Positions 18,293 through 28,880 of a DNA stretch of 64,000 nucleotides are shown piece by piece. Source of the stretch: Pseudomonas sp. Q11. GTDB taxonomy: Bacteria; Pseudomonadota; Gammaproteobacteria; Pseudomonadales; Pseudomonadaceae. The notes under the pieces were generated by a model that was not told the origin of the DNA, did not search any database, and saw nothing but the letters and a program-made list of their open reading frames with translations. Position 1 is the first letter of the stretch. Every line of letters begins with the position of its first letter. The stretch covers positions 80,572 to 144,571 of the forward strand of contig NZ_JAKNQY010000005.1 in the NCBI RefSeq assembly GCF_024494355.1, read 5' to 3'. Made by a program: the position numbers and the translations under genes.

Positions 18293-18425
18293 GTGGCGAG
18301 GGAGCTTGCTCCCGCTGGGCCCGTAGGAGCTGCCGAGCGAAGCGAGGCTGCGATCTTTTCCCTGACGCTTGAGTATCAAGCGAAAATCAAAAGATCGCAG
18401 CCTCGCTTCGCTCGGCAGCTCCTAC
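18293..18425. repeat. REP half-element plus a perfect 37-bp inverted repeat
   Basis: GTGGCGAGGGAGCTTGCTCC (from 18293) is followed by two 37-base arms at 18323-18359 and 18389-18425 that are exact reverse complements, separated by 29 bases. The arm begins GTAGGAGCTGCCGAGCGAAG and ends GATCTTTT. It lies between the convergent ppk1 and ppx genes and could terminate transcription from either side. Confidence 0.9.
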
Positions 18426-18460
18426 AGATCCAGCGGGATTGCAGTCATTGCTGCAAACAA

Positions 18461-19963
18461 TCAGTGGATGTTCAACACAATCCCGACCCGGGTGAGCCAT
18501 TCGGCTTCCTGGGCGAAGTCAGCCTGGGTCAGTTGGTTCTCTTCCAGCCAGCCTTCGGGAAACAGCACATCCAGCTCAGCTCCATCGGCGCGCAGGACCA
18601 CCTGGGGCATTTCCTGGGTACCGCGGATGTGGTGGAACAGAATCGCAAAGCGCAGCAGCACGCACAGGCGAATCAGCTTGATGCCGTCATTGCCGAACTC
18701 GGCGAATTTATCCCTGGGAATATTGCGCCGGTGGCCACGCACCAATAGCGCGAGCATCTGCTGGTCTTCGCGGGAGAAACCCGCCAGGTCCGAATGTTCA
18801 ATCAGATAGGCGCCGTGCTTGTGGTAGTGATAGTGGGCGATGTCCAGGCCCACCTCATGCACCTTGGCGGCCCAGCCCAGCAGTTCGCGCCAGACCCCGT
18901 CGTTCAGGTCCCAGTCGTCGGCCACCTGGTCGAAGGCGTGCAGCGCCTTGCGCTCGACCCGTGCGGCCTGTTCCTGATCGACGTGGTAACGCTCCATGAG
19001 CGAGCCCAGGGTGCGCTCACGGACGTCTTCATGATGATGGCGCCCCAGCAGGTCATAGAGCACGCCTTCGCGCAGGGCGCCCTCGCAGTGGTCCATACGT
19101 CGTAACTCGAGGGCATCGAAAATCGCTTCGAGGATCGCCAGGCCCGCCGGGAAAATCGCCCGGCGGTCGGGTTTGATCCCTTCGAAATCAATCTTGTCCG
19201 AGTCGCCCAGCTTGAACACCTTGCGCTTGAGCCAGGCCAGGCCTTCGGCGTTGACCTCGCCGGTACCGTGGCCGCCGGCCTTGAGGGCCAGGCCAATGGC
19301 GCGAATAGTGCCCGAGGAGCCAATGGCCTCATCCCAGGTCAGGCGGTGCAGGGCATGTTCGATGCTCATGATTTCCAGGCGCGCCGCCGTGTAGGCCTGG
19401 GCATAGCGGGCCGGGGTGATCTTGCCGTCGCGGAAATAACGCTGGGTGTAGCTGACGCAACCCATTTGCAGGCTTTCGCGCAGCAACGGCTCGAAGCGCT
19501 GGCCAATGATGAATTCGGTACTGCCGCCGCCAATGTCCGCCACCAGGCGTTTGCCCGGGGTGTCGGCCAGCGTATGAGAGACACCGAGGTAAATCAGGCG
19601 GGCCTCTTCACGCCCGGAAATGACTTCCACCGGATGGCCGAGGATCTCTTCGGCGCGGCGGATGAACTCGCCACGGTTGCGCGCCTCGCGCAACGCGTTG
19701 GTGCCCACGATCCGAACCGCGCCCAAGGGCATGCCGTTGATCAGTTGGGCGAACCGCTTGAGGCAATCGAGCCCGCGCTGGATGGATTCCTCGCTCAGCT
19801 GGCGCTCTTCGTCGATACCGGCGGCCAGTTGGACCTTTTCGCCGAGCCGCTCAAGAATTCGGATTTCCCCGTTCTGGGCCTTGGCGACGACCATGTGGAA
19901 ACTGTTGGAGCCCAGGTCTATGGCAGCGATCAGGGACAGATTCTTGGCTTGGGATGGCGGCAT
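18461..19963 (-). CDS. ppx: Exopolyphosphatase
   Basis: A 500-aa Ppx/GppA phosphatase that releases phosphate from polyphosphate ends. The actin-like ATPase-fold motifs are present: [16 protein letters not shown] near the N-terminus, NALREARN, and [14 protein letters not shown]. The C-terminal half is the HD-like helical domain ([23 protein letters not shown]). An in-frame TTG two codons upstream is possible, but the ATG at 19963 gives the usual MPPSQAKN start. Its 3' end faces ppk1 across a REP/hairpin region. Confidence 0.95.
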   Translation of the reverse strand: MPPSQAKNLSLIAAIDLGSNSFHMVVAKAQNGEIRILERLGEKVQLAAGIDEERQLSEESIQRGLDCLKRFAQLINGMPLGAVRIVGTNALREARNRGEFIRRAEEILGHPVEVISGREEARLIYLGVSHTLADTPGKRLVADIGGGSTEFIIGQRFEPLLRESLQMGCVSYTQRYFRDGKITPARYAQAYTAARLEIMSIEHALHRLTWDEAIGSSGTIRAIGLALKAGGHGTGEVNAEGLAWLKRKVFKLGDSDKIDFEGIKPDRRAIFPAGLAILEAIFDALELRRMDHCEGALREGVLYDLLGRHHHEDVRERTLGSLMERYHVDQEQAARVERKALHAFDQVADDWDLNDGVWRELLGWAAKVHEVGLDIAHYHYHKHGAYLIEHSDLAGFSREDQQMLALLVRGHRRNIPRDKFAEFGNDGIKLIRLCVLLRFAILFHHIRGTQEMPQVVLRADGAELDVLFPEGWLEENQLTQADFAQEAEWLTRVGIVLNIH

Positions 19964-20070
19964 GGTCAAAAAGTCTCGGTCGATAACCTCGCCATCCTGC
20001 CACGATCAACCGCTTACGCCAACGCACCTGATCCAAACCCTTGCGCCAGAGCAGCTTGCGCAGTGCCATT

Positions 20071-20202
20071 GTGGCGAGGGAGCTTGCTCCCGTTGGGGCG
20101 CGAAGCGGCCCCAAGACCATTCGACCCGGTCCATCAGGAAACTCCGGTTGGCCGGTTTTACGACTGCTACGCAGCCGAGCGGGAGCAAGCTCCCTCGCCA
20201 CA
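20071..20202. repeat. REPIN-type inverted repeat, GTGGCGAGGGAGCTTGCTCCC family
   Basis: GTGGCGAGGGAGCTTGCTCC at 20071 and its inverted copy ending CTCGCCAC at about 20201 enclose roughly 85 bases. They lie between the ppx promoter and the 3' end of the amino-acid importer operon. Confidence 0.88.
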
Positions 20203-20226
20203 GGAGCCTCTTTAAAGCAGCAAAGA

Positions 20227-20961
20227 TCAGGCGTGTTCAACTGTCCCGATAAAATTCGCCAGCTCCGCCGTCTGCGGATTGGCGAACAACACCTTGGGGT
20301 CCCCCGTCTCATGCACCTTGCCCTGGTGCATGAACACCAGCTTGTCGCCCACTTCACGGGCGAAACGCATTTCGTGGGTGACCATGATCAGGGTCATGCC
20401 GTCCTTGGCCAACTGTCGCACCACGCCGAGCACTTCATTGACCAGTTCCGGATCCAGGGCCGAGGTGATTTCGTCGCACAGCAACACTTTGGGTGACATG
20501 GCCAGCGCGCGGGCAATCGCCACCCGTTGCTGCTGACCACCGGACAAGCGGTCCGGGAAGGCATCGAATTTCTCGCCAAGCCCAACCCGTTCCAGCATCT
20601 GTCGCGCCAGTTCAGCCGCCTTGGCCTTGGGTACTTTTTGAACAACCTGCGGCGCGAGCATCACGTTCTCACCGACGCTCAGGTGCGGGAACAGGTTGAA
20701 TTGCTGGAACACCATTCCGACTTTCTGGCGCAGGCTGCGCAGGTCGGCGCGGGCGGCGTCGAGGTATTCACCGTCGACTTCAATCACGCCGTCGTTGATC
20801 GACTCCAGACCATTGAGGGTGCGCAGCAGGGTGGATTTACCCGAGCCGCTGCGACCGATGATCGCCACGACCTGGCCTTCCTCGATGCTCAGGTCGATGC
20901 CTTTGAGGACATGGTGATCGCCGTAGTATTTATGCAGGGCGGAAATTCTAAGCAGAGGCAT
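20227..20961 (-). CDS. Polar amino-acid ABC transporter ATP-binding protein
   Basis: A 244-aa ATPase with Walker A GRSGSGKST, Q-loop MVFQQFNLFPHLSVGENV, signature LSGGQQQRVAIARAL, Walker B VLLCDEITSALDPE and the His switch MTLIMVTHEM. The sequence is closest to the GlnQ/HisP group that powers polar amino-acid uptake. The start at 20961 follows AAGGAG and gives MPLLRISALHKYYG. It overlaps the end of the preceding permease gene by 14 bases and is the last gene of the SBP-permease-permease-ATPase operon. Confidence 0.93.
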   Translation of the reverse strand: MPLLRISALHKYYGDHHVLKGIDLSIEEGQVVAIIGRSGSGKSTLLRTLNGLESINDGVIEVDGEYLDAARADLRSLRQKVGMVFQQFNLFPHLSVGENVMLAPQVVQKVPKAKAAELARQMLERVGLGEKFDAFPDRLSGGQQQRVAIARALAMSPKVLLCDEITSALDPELVNEVLGVVRQLAKDGMTLIMVTHEMRFAREVGDKLVFMHQGKVHETGDPKVLFANPQTAELANFIGTVEHA

Positions 20962-21598
20962 GCAGTCTCCTTTCCAGGTAGCGCGCACTGAGGGACAAGG
21001 GGTAGCAGAGCAGGAAGTAACCAAGGGCCACCAGGCCGTACACCATGAACGGCTCGAACGTGGCGTTGGCGAGCATGCCGCCGGTCTTGGTCAGTTCGGT
21101 AAAGCCAATGATCGAGGTCACTGCCGTGCCCTTGACCACTTGCACCGAAAATCCCACGGTCGGCGCCACGGCGATGCGCAAGGCCTGGGGCAGGATCACG
21201 TAGCGCAACTGCTCCAATGGGTTGAGGGCCAGGCTCGAGGAGGCCTCCCACTGGCCGTTGGGGATCGCTTCGACGCAACCGCGCCAGATCTCCGCCAGAT
21301 AGGCACTGGTAAACAGCGTCAAGGCGATTGCCGCTGCCATCCATGGGGAGATTTCCACCCCGGCCAGGGCCACGCCGAAGAACACCAGAAACAGCTGCAT
21401 CAGCAGCGGCGTGCCCTGGAACAGCTCGATGTAGGTGCGAGCAATGTTGCGGGGCAGGGCGCTTTTGGAGATGCGCAGCACCATCACCAGCAAGCCGATC
21501 ACGCCGCCCCCGATAAACGCCACCAGCGACAATGCCAGGGTCCATTGCAGGCCCGTGAGCAGGTTGCGCACCACGTCCCAGAACGTGAAATCGCTCAT
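20948..21598 (-). CDS. Polar amino-acid ABC transporter permease (second)
   Basis: A 216-aa inner-membrane protein of the HisMQ family with about five membrane segments and the EAA-type loop 'EASSSLALNPLEQLRYVILPQALRIAVAP', which contacts the ATPase. The conserved 'TYIELFQGTPLLMQLFLVFFG' segment is also typical. The reading frame is open further upstream, but the ATG at 21598 overlaps the stop of the first permease (ATGA) and gives the normal length. It pairs with the first permease to form a heterodimeric channel. Confidence 0.92.
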   Translation of the reverse strand: MSDFTFWDVVRNLLTGLQWTLALSLVAFIGGGVIGLLVMVLRISKSALPRNIARTYIELFQGTPLLMQLFLVFFGVALAGVEISPWMAAAIALTLFTSAYLAEIWRGCVEAIPNGQWEASSSLALNPLEQLRYVILPQALRIAVAPTVGFSVQVVKGTAVTSIIGFTELTKTGGMLANATFEPFMVYGLVALGYFLLCYPLSLSARYLERRLHASA

Positions 21599-22263
21599 TG
21601 GCTGCTCCTGGCAATGTAGCGGCGACCCACCCAATTCAGGAATTGGCGGATCAACAGCGCCATGCACAAGTAGATCAGCGTGGTCAGCGCATAGGTCTCG
21701 AAGGCGCGGAAGTTGCGCGACTGAATGAAGTTGGCAGCAAAGCTCAGCTCTTCGGTAGCGATTTGTGAACAGACCGCCGAGCCGAGCATCACGATGATGA
21801 TCTGGCTGGTCAGGGCCGGCCAGACCTTGCCCAGCGCCGGCAGCAGCACCACATGACGGAAGGCTTCGAAGCGACTCATCGCCAGGGCCGCGGCGGCTTC
21901 CAGTTGCCCGCGCGGGATGGCCTGGATGCCGGCGCGGATGATCTCGGTGGAATACGCGCCGAGGTTGATCACCATTGCCAGTACCGCTGCCTGCCATTCG
22001 GAGATCTGCAAGCCCAGGGACGGCAGGCCGAAGAAAATGAAAAACAGTTGCACCAGGAATGGCGTGTTGCGGATCAGCTCCACGTACACGCCGAAGATCG
22101 CCGCGAACGGACGAATATGCCACGCCCGCACCACCGCACCGACGATACCCAGGCCAACCCCGAGCAGCGCGCCGATGGCCGTCAACTCCAAGGTGAACAA
22201 GGCACCGCGTAACAGCAGGTCGGTGTTGTGCACCACCGGCATAAAATCGAACTGATAAGCCAT
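21595..22263 (-). CDS. Polar amino-acid ABC transporter permease (first)
   Basis: A 222-aa HisMQ-family permease starting MAYQFDFMPVVHNTDLLLRG. It shows 'VYVELIRNTPFLVQLFFIFFGLP' and the EAA-loop 'EAAAALAMSRFEAFRHVVLLPALGKVWPAL'. Five hydrophobic segments are likely. A TTG two codons upstream is an alternative start; the ATG at 22263 is preferred. It lies 21 bases after the binding-protein gene, overlaps the second permease gene by four bases and belongs to the same operon. Confidence 0.92.
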   Translation of the reverse strand: MAYQFDFMPVVHNTDLLLRGALFTLELTAIGALLGVGLGIVGAVVRAWHIRPFAAIFGVYVELIRNTPFLVQLFFIFFGLPSLGLQISEWQAAVLAMVINLGAYSTEIIRAGIQAIPRGQLEAAAALAMSRFEAFRHVVLLPALGKVWPALTSQIIIVMLGSAVCSQIATEELSFAANFIQSRNFRAFETYALTTLIYLCMALLIRQFLNWVGRRYIARSSQ

Positions 22264-22284
22264 GCTCAACCTCTCAGGCGACGG

Positions 22285-23070
22285 TCAGAGATCGGCCGGC
22301 AGCGGCTGCTTGAGCCAGGTCTGGGAGTTTTTCTCCAGGCTGCCATCGGTTTTGGCGGTGGCCAGGATCTGGTTGACCTTGTCCAGCAACGCCGGCTCGT
22401 TCTTGTTCACGCCCACGTACACAGGCGAATCCTTGAGTTTTACTTTCAGCGCCGGGACACGCTTGGGGTTGCGTTCGCTGATCGCGACCATGACCACGTT
22501 GCCGCTGGCGATCAGGTCCACCTGACCGGCCAGGTAGGCGGCGATGGTCGAGTTGTTGTCTTCAAAGCGTTTGATCGTGGCGCCTTGGGGAGCGACCTTG
22601 GTCAGCTCGATGTCTTCGATGGAGCCACGGGTGACGCTGATGGTCTTGCCCTTGAGGTCGTCCAGGCCATTGATGGCGGCGTCGGGCGGGCCGAATACAG
22701 CGAGGTAGAACGGCGCGTAGGCATTGGAGAAGTCGATGACTTTTTCACGCTCGGGGTTTTTGCCCAGGCTGGAGATCACCAGGTCGACCTTGCCGGTGGT
22801 CAGGAACGGAATGCGATTGGTGCTGTTGACGGGCGTCAGTTCAAGCTTGACCTTGAGCTGATCGGCCAGCAGTTTCGCGGTGTCGATGTCCAGGCCGCGC
22901 GGCTTCATGTCCGGGCCTACCGAGCCGAACGGCGGGAAGTCCTGGGGGACTGCGACCTTGAGGGTGCCACGCTTGACCACGTCTTCCAGGCCGTCCGCTT
23001 GAGCGGGCAGATGAGCGAGCATCAGGCTGGCGAACAGGGCGGTAAGCAGGGCGCTGTAACGCTTAATCAT
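22285..23070 (-). CDS. Periplasmic amino-acid-binding protein of the ABC importer
   Basis: A 261-aa family 3 solute-binding protein with a signal peptide (MIKRYSALLTALFASLMLAHLPAQA). The mature part starts with the usual 'LEDVVKRGTLKVAVPQDFPPFG' and has 'GLDIDTAKLLADQLKVKLELTPVNSTNRIPFLTTGKVDLVISSL', which binds the amino group and carboxylate of ligands in this family. The exact ligand is not evident. GGAG lies eight bases before the ATG at 23070; longer in-frame starts lack this. It is the first gene of the importer operon and is divergent from a FadR-type regulator that probably controls it. Confidence 0.92.
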   Translation of the reverse strand: MIKRYSALLTALFASLMLAHLPAQADGLEDVVKRGTLKVAVPQDFPPFGSVGPDMKPRGLDIDTAKLLADQLKVKLELTPVNSTNRIPFLTTGKVDLVISSLGKNPEREKVIDFSNAYAPFYLAVFGPPDAAINGLDDLKGKTISVTRGSIEDIELTKVAPQGATIKRFEDNNSTIAAYLAGQVDLIASGNVVMVAISERNPKRVPALKVKLKDSPVYVGVNKNEPALLDKVNQILATAKTDGSLEKNSQTWLKQPLPADL

Positions 23071-23160
23071 GGCGAATCTCCGCATCGGTGATGTGATTTC
23101 TGCGTTCGGACAGAGCACAGGCCATGCCAAGCTGGTTTTTAATCTGCCCAAGCCACGGTT

Positions 23161-23187
23161 TTACTGGTGAGGTGAGGTCTTACTGGT
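23161..23187. promoter_or_regulatory. Direct TTACTGGT half-sites in the divergent promoter region
   Basis: TTACTGGT occurs at 23161-23168 and 23180-23187, a 19-base period, between the importer operon and the FadR-type regulator. FCD-class GntR proteins bind TGGT/ACCA half-sites, so this is a candidate operator. No full palindrome is present, so confidence is low. Confidence 0.35.
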
Positions 23188-23323
23188 CTGAACAGTTGCG
23201 CCGCGTTTCGCACCGTTATCGAGCGTTGGTATTTGCCGTCGAACCCAACTGGAGCACGACTTGCCGGGCGCGACGAATAGCTTTACAACTGGTCGCTCAC
23301 TGGCCCGGTTCGTCTGAAAAACC

Positions 23324-24031
23324 ATGAATTCCATCTCGCGCGCGGTACCCGCAGTGGCGCTGCAAGCCATCCGCAAACTGATCGTCGATGAAGGCTTCGC
23401 TCCCGGGGATGCGCTGCCGTCGCAACGGGACCTGGCGTTGCAATTGGGGGTGAGTCGAGCCTCGCTGCGTGAGGCGCTTTCATCGTTGAGCGCACTGGGA
23501 GTCATCAGCGTCCAGCCGGGCAAGGGTGTGTTCGTGCAGTCGTCGGTGGAGGTTTCGCGCAGCGAACTGGCCCCGGGCTGGCCATTCGCGGCCCAGGCTT
23601 CGCCGGTGGATATCTTCCAGTTGCGTTATGCCCTGGAAGGTTTCGCGGCCGGGTTGGCGGCAGTGACGTTGAGCGCCGATGAACTCGACACACTGGAGGA
23701 CAACGTCGAGGCCATGCGCCGGGAACTGAAGTCAGGGGATTTCGACGCAGCGGCGCGGCTGGACTTCGAGTTCCATCGGCGCATCCTGCAGGCCAGCGGC
23801 AACCAGGCGATGCTGAGCATTCTTACCGCCAGCGCCGACATTTTCCTGGAAAGCCAGAAACTACCGTTCATCCGAGCAGAGCGGGCGATGGAAACCTGGC
23901 AAGAACATCGCAAAATCCTTCGGGCGCTGGCCCGTCGCGCCTCGGGCGCTGCGCAAAAAGCCATGCAAGAACATGTACGTAATGCTGCACTGCGTACTGG
24001 GATCTCCTTTGTCGCGCCCGTGAACACTTGA
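23324..24031 (+). CDS. FadR/FCD-type GntR transcriptional regulator
   Basis: A 235-aa regulator with an N-terminal winged helix (GDALPSQRDLALQLGVSRASLREALSSLSALGVISVQPGKG) and a C-terminal all-helical FCD ligand domain with a metal-binding His/Asp pattern (RLDFEFHRRILQASGN ... EHRKILRALARR). FCD regulators usually repress uptake or catabolism genes and are released by a small organic acid or amino acid. The divergent position to the amino-acid ABC operon suggests that operon as its target. Confidence 0.9.
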   Translation: MNSISRAVPAVALQAIRKLIVDEGFAPGDALPSQRDLALQLGVSRASLREALSSLSALGVISVQPGKGVFVQSSVEVSRSELAPGWPFAAQASPVDIFQLRYALEGFAAGLAAVTLSADELDTLEDNVEAMRRELKSGDFDAAARLDFEFHRRILQASGNQAMLSILTASADIFLESQKLPFIRAERAMETWQEHRKILRALARRASGAAQKAMQEHVRNAALRTGISFVAPVNT

Positions 24032-24152
24032 CTTGAGCTATACCCAAATACATCTGACGCCATAGCGAGACTCAATCAACTCAAGCTTCCTGAAGCGTGG
24101 AAGGGCGGCTATGATGGGCCACGTTTTTTTGCTGACAATCCCGGAGATTTCA

Positions 24153-24482
24153 ATGAGCAGCGATCTGATCAAACACGTTACCGACGCTAGCTTCGACGAA
24201 GAAGTACTTAAGTCCGAAGGCGCGGTATTGGTCGACTATTGGGCAGAGTGGTGCGGTCCGTGCAAGATGATCGCCCCGGTCCTGGACGAAATCGCCAAGA
24301 CTTACGAAGGTAAGTTGACCGTTGCCAAGCTGAACATCGACGAGAACCAGGAAACTCCGCCCAAGTATGGCGTGCGTGGTATCCCGACGCTGATGTTGTT
24401 CAAGAACGGCAACGTCGAAGCCACCAAGGTGGGTGCACTCTCGAAGTCGCAACTGGCTGCTTTCCTCGACGCCAACATCTAA
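24153..24482 (+). CDS. trxA: Thioredoxin 1
   Basis: A 109-aa cytoplasmic thiol-disulfide reductant with active site WCGPC (Cys34, Cys37), the buried Asp28 and the cis-Pro loop RGIPTLMLF. The length equals the family norm. Longer in-frame starts at 24111 lack a ribosome site; GGAG precedes the ATG used here. A strong intrinsic terminator follows at 24499-24529, separating it from rho, a gene order (trxA-rho) that is conserved in Gammaproteobacteria. Confidence 0.97.
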   Translation: MSSDLIKHVTDASFDEEVLKSEGAVLVDYWAEWCGPCKMIAPVLDEIAKTYEGKLTVAKLNIDENQETPPKYGVRGIPTLMLFKNGNVEATKVGALSKSQLAAFLDANI

Positions 24483-24498
24483 GCGCCGAATGCTGCTG

Positions 24499-24529
24499 AA
24501 AAAGCCCCGCTAATCGCGGGGCTTTTTTC
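24499..24529 (+). terminator. Intrinsic terminator after trxA
   Basis: AAAGCCCCGC and GCGGGGCTTTTTT form a GC-rich stem with a 5-base loop (TAATC), followed by a T-run 20 bases after the trxA stop. Confidence 0.93.
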
Positions 24530-24724
24530 GTTACTCGGGGCTAGACGCTCGCAAACCCAGGTGTTACATTCGGCCCCGCACTGGTTTCTCCTTTGCCCCC
24601 TGCAAGCCGTCGCCGACGCACTCCTTTCGAATAAGTACGCGATCCTGTCGCCTTCTCCGCGGCGCGGCCTCATTAAGCCAAAAGCTTAATTTCCCCCCTC
24701 CATAAATGATTACGTCATTCCTAT

Positions 24725-25984
<1,260 letters not shown>

Positions 25985-26002
25985 ATCGAACAGGCCAGCA
26001 AG

Positions 26003-26025
26003 AGCCGGGGAAACCCGGCTTTTTG
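26003..26025 (+). terminator. Intrinsic terminator after rho
   Basis: AGCCGGG and CCCGGCT arms with a short GAAA-type loop are followed by TTTT, 18 bases after the rho stop. Confidence 0.88.
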
Positions 26026-26104
26026 CTATCCGTGCATTCACTATTTAGAACGGGCGGCGTTAAACTCGGGCCCCCGAACGCCACGGCTACCATGAGGCTT
26101 TTGC

Positions 26105-27571
26105 ATGCAGTATCGCGACTTGCGCGACTTTATCAGCGGTCTGGAACAGCGCGGCGAACTCAAGCGCATCCAGGTGCCGGTGTCCCCCGTACTGGAAATG
26201 ACCGAGGTCTGCGACCGTACCCTGCGCGCAAAAGGCCCGGCGCTGTTGTTTGAAAACCCGACCGGTTATGACATCCCGGTGCTGGGCAACCTGTTCGGCA
26301 CGCCGGAGCGCGTGGCCTTGGGCATGGGCGCCGAAGCCGTCAGCGAATTGCGGGAGATCGGCAAGCTGCTGGCGTTTCTCAAGGAGCCTGAGCCGCCCAA
26401 AGGCCTGAAGGATGCGTGGTCCAAGCTGCCGATTTTCCGCAAGATCATTTCCATGGCACCGAAAGTCGTCAAGGACGCGATCTGCCAGGAAGTGGTGATC
26501 GAGGGCGACGATGTCGACCTGGCGATGCTGCCGGTGCAGACCTGCTGGCCGGGTGATGTGGGGCCGCTGATTACCTGGGGCCTGACCGTCACCAAAGGTC
26601 CGAACAAGGATCGCCAGAACCTCGGTATCTATCGTCAGCAGGTCATTGGACGCAACAAGGTCATCATGCGCTGGCTGAGCCACCGTGGTGGTGCGCTGGA
26701 CTACCGCGAGTGGTGTGAGAAACACCCCGGTCAGCCGTTCCCCGTGTCCGTGGCCCTGGGTGCGGACCCGGCGACCATCCTCGGCGCCGTCACGCCAGTG
26801 CCTGACAGTCTCTCCGAATATGCTTTCGCCGGCCTGTTGCGTGGCAACCGCACCGAACTGGTGAAATGCCGTGGCAACGATCTGCAAGTCCCGGCCACCG
26901 CCGAGATCATTCTCGAAGGCGTGATCCATCCCGGCGAAATGGCCGACGAAGGCCCGTACGGCGACCACACCGGTTACTACAACGAAGTCGACAGCTTCCC
27001 GGTGTTCACCGTCGAGCGCATTACCCATCGGATCAAGCCGATTTATCACAGCACCTACACCGGCCGTCCGCCTGATGAGCCGGCCATTCTCGGGGTGGCA
27101 CTGAATGAAGTGTTCGTGCCGATACTGCAGAAGCAATTTCCTGAAATCACCGACTTCTACCTGCCGCCGGAAGGCTGCTCGTACCGCATGGCCATCGTGA
27201 CCATGAAGAAGTCGTACCCAGGGCATGCCAAGCGGGTCATGCTTGGGGTCTGGTCGTTTTTGCGACAGTTCATGTACACCAAGTTCGTTATCGTCACTGA
27301 CGACGATATCAACGCACGGGACTGGAACGACGTGATCTGGGCCATCACCACGCGCATGGATCCCAAGCGTGACACGGTGATGATCGAGAATACGCCGATC
27401 GATTATCTCGACTTCGCCTCGCCGGTGTCCGGCCTGGGGTCGAAGATGGGGCTCGATGCCACGCATAAATGGCCCGGTGAAACCACCCGTGAATGGGGCC
27501 GGGTTATCGTCAAGGATGAAGCCGTTACCCAACGGATCGATGCCATTTGGAATCAGTTAGGAATAGATTGA
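26105..27571 (+). CDS. ubiD: 4-hydroxy-3-polyprenylbenzoate decarboxylase
   Basis: A 488-aa prenylated-FMN-dependent decarboxylase of ubiquinone synthesis. Family blocks include [20 protein letters not shown] at the start, '[21 protein letters not shown]', '[19 protein letters not shown]', '[25 protein letters not shown]' with the catalytic Arg/Glu residues, and '[17 protein letters not shown]'. The length agrees with E. coli UbiD (about 497). Its TGA overlaps the start of the ferredoxin reductase gene (TGATG), an arrangement suggesting coupled expression. The cofactor-making UbiX is not in the window. Confidence 0.96.
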   Translation: MQYRDLRDFISGLEQRGELKRIQVPVSPVLEMTEVCDRTLRAKGPALLFENPTGYDIPVLGNLFGTPERVALGMGAEAVSELREIGKLLAFLKEPEPPKGLKDAWSKLPIFRKIISMAPKVVKDAICQEVVIEGDDVDLAMLPVQTCWPGDVGPLITWGLTVTKGPNKDRQNLGIYRQQVIGRNKVIMRWLSHRGGALDYREWCEKHPGQPFPVSVALGADPATILGAVTPVPDSLSEYAFAGLLRGNRTELVKCRGNDLQVPATAEIILEGVIHPGEMADEGPYGDHTGYYNEVDSFPVFTVERITHRIKPIYHSTYTGRPPDEPAILGVALNEVFVPILQKQFPEITDFYLPPEGCSYRMAIVTMKKSYPGHAKRVMLGVWSFLRQFMYTKFVIVTDDDINARDWNDVIWAITTRMDPKRDTVMIENTPIDYLDFASPVSGLGSKMGLDATHKWPGETTREWGRVIVKDEAVTQRIDAIWNQLGID

Positions 27572-28539
27572 TGCGTGTAACCTTGCAGCCTTCCGGGGCG
27601 GTGTTGGATATCCGGCCCGCCGAGCGGATTCTCGATGGCGCGCGACGCCTGGGCTACGAGTGCCCGCAAAGCTGCCGCAATGGCAACTGCCATGTCTGTG
27701 GTGCGCTGTTAGTGGAAGGCCGCGTGGAGCAGGCGGGCGAAGTGCGTGATCACGGTGAGATTTTCACCTGCATTGCCGAGCCCCTGGAGGACTGCGTGGT
27801 GTTGTGGGATGGCGTGCTGTCACCGGGCGAGTTGCCGGTGCGCAGCCTGGCGTGTCAGGTCACCGAGTGCGCCGACGTGGGCGGTGATGTCTGGCGAGTA
27901 CGCTTGCGCGCGCCGGCGGGCAAGCCGCCGCGCTATCACGCAGGGCAGTACCTGATGATCGAGCGGGAGAATGGCGAGAAATCCGCGTTTTCCCTGGCCT
28001 CGGCGCCGCATTCGGGGCGCGAGCTGCAATTGCATGTATTGGTGCGCGAAAACAGTGCGCAGACGCTGTTGGAACAACTTCAGCGTAACCCCAATGTGCG
28101 CATCGAAATGCCCTTTGGCGACACCCATTTGTCCGAGTTGCCGGAGGGCCCACTGGTGTTGATTGCCGCCGGTACCGGCATGGCGCAGATGCACAGTCTG
28201 ATCGAACATTGTCGCGCAGCGGGTTTCAAGCACCCGGTGCATCTGTATTGGGGCGTGCGGCGTCCGGAAGATTTCTATGAAATCGAGCATTGGGATGAGT
28301 GGAAAAAACTGCCGAACCTTTATCTGCACAAAGTCGTCAGCGACCTGTGCGGCTGGGGAGGTCGCTGCGGGATGCTTCACGAAGCTGTGTGCGAAGACAT
28401 CAGCAATCTCAAGGATGTGTACGTCTACGCCAGCGGCTCGCCGGCCATGATCTATGCCACGCTCGATGCCTTGGTAGAAGCCGGAATGGACGCCCACCAA
28501 ATGCGCGCCGACGTGTTCGCCTATGCGCCGCGGGCCTGA
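27571..28539 (+). CDS. Ferredoxin-NAD(P)H reductase-type protein with N-terminal 2Fe-2S domain
   Basis: A 322-aa flavoprotein with a plant-type ferredoxin domain (residues 1-90; cluster Cys in CPQSCRNGNCHVCG and a fourth Cys in FTCIAEP), then an FAD domain (AGQYLMIERENGEKSAFSLAS, an RxxS-like flavin motif replaced by SAFSLAS) and an NAD(P)-binding domain (LVLIAAGTGMAQMHSLI). Such proteins are annotated as CDP-6-deoxy-delta-3,4-glucoseen reductase; whether it takes part in deoxysugar synthesis is doubtful here. The coupling to ubiD suggests that it supplies electrons to a redox step of ubiquinone metabolism (inference). A longer in-frame start at 27547 lies inside ubiD and is rejected. Confidence 0.88.
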   Translation: MRVTLQPSGAVLDIRPAERILDGARRLGYECPQSCRNGNCHVCGALLVEGRVEQAGEVRDHGEIFTCIAEPLEDCVVLWDGVLSPGELPVRSLACQVTECADVGGDVWRVRLRAPAGKPPRYHAGQYLMIERENGEKSAFSLASAPHSGRELQLHVLVRENSAQTLLEQLQRNPNVRIEMPFGDTHLSELPEGPLVLIAAGTGMAQMHSLIEHCRAAGFKHPVHLYWGVRRPEDFYEIEHWDEWKKLPNLYLHKVVSDLCGWGGRCGMLHEAVCEDISNLKDVYVYASGSPAMIYATLDALVEAGMDAHQMRADVFAYAPRA

Positions 28540-28595
28540 TAGCGATTGCGCCCAAGTTGATTCATGCGATGTTGTGATCTGGATCGTACGCTTTT

Positions 28596-28688
28596 GTGGC
28601 GAGGGAGCTTGCTCCCGCTGGGTCGCGCAGCGGCCCCAAAAAAGCGATGAGCGCTGCGCACTCAAGCGGGAGCAAGCTCCCTCGCCAC
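28596..28688. repeat. REPIN-type inverted repeat, GTGGCGAGGGAGCTTGCTCCC family
   Basis: GTGGCGAGGGAGCTTGCTCC at 28596 and inverted GGGAGCAAGCTCCCTCGCCAC ending at 28688 enclose a GC-rich spacer downstream of the reductase gene. Confidence 0.88.
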
Positions 28689-28880
28689 AAGAGGTGAATC
28701 CCACCTTTTCCGTCGATATAACTTCGTATATTTCGTTTCGATATTTATTCTCTAGACTAGATACCGATAACGTATATAGAGCGTGGATGGCATTTAACTT
28801 GCCTTGATCCCCGTGAACGTCAACCCCATGACGTCCCCCAATTCACTTTCCGACCCGCGAGGAGCCAACCGCTACCGGCC
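28689..28880. other. AT-rich leader region before chaC-like gene, with a loxP-like half-site
   Basis: Together with the repeat before it this makes a 341-base gap without a gene. The stretch 28711-28780 is far more AT-rich than its surroundings and contains ATAACTTCGTATA at 28718-28730, identical to one 13-bp arm of loxP, with no matching second arm. It also has CTAGACTAGATACC and GTATATAG elements that could serve as a promoter for the gene at 28881. Confidence 0.5.

Noticed and set aside
28718..28751. A complete loxP site
   Set aside because: Only one arm matches; the second arm position shows about 3 of 13 matching bases.
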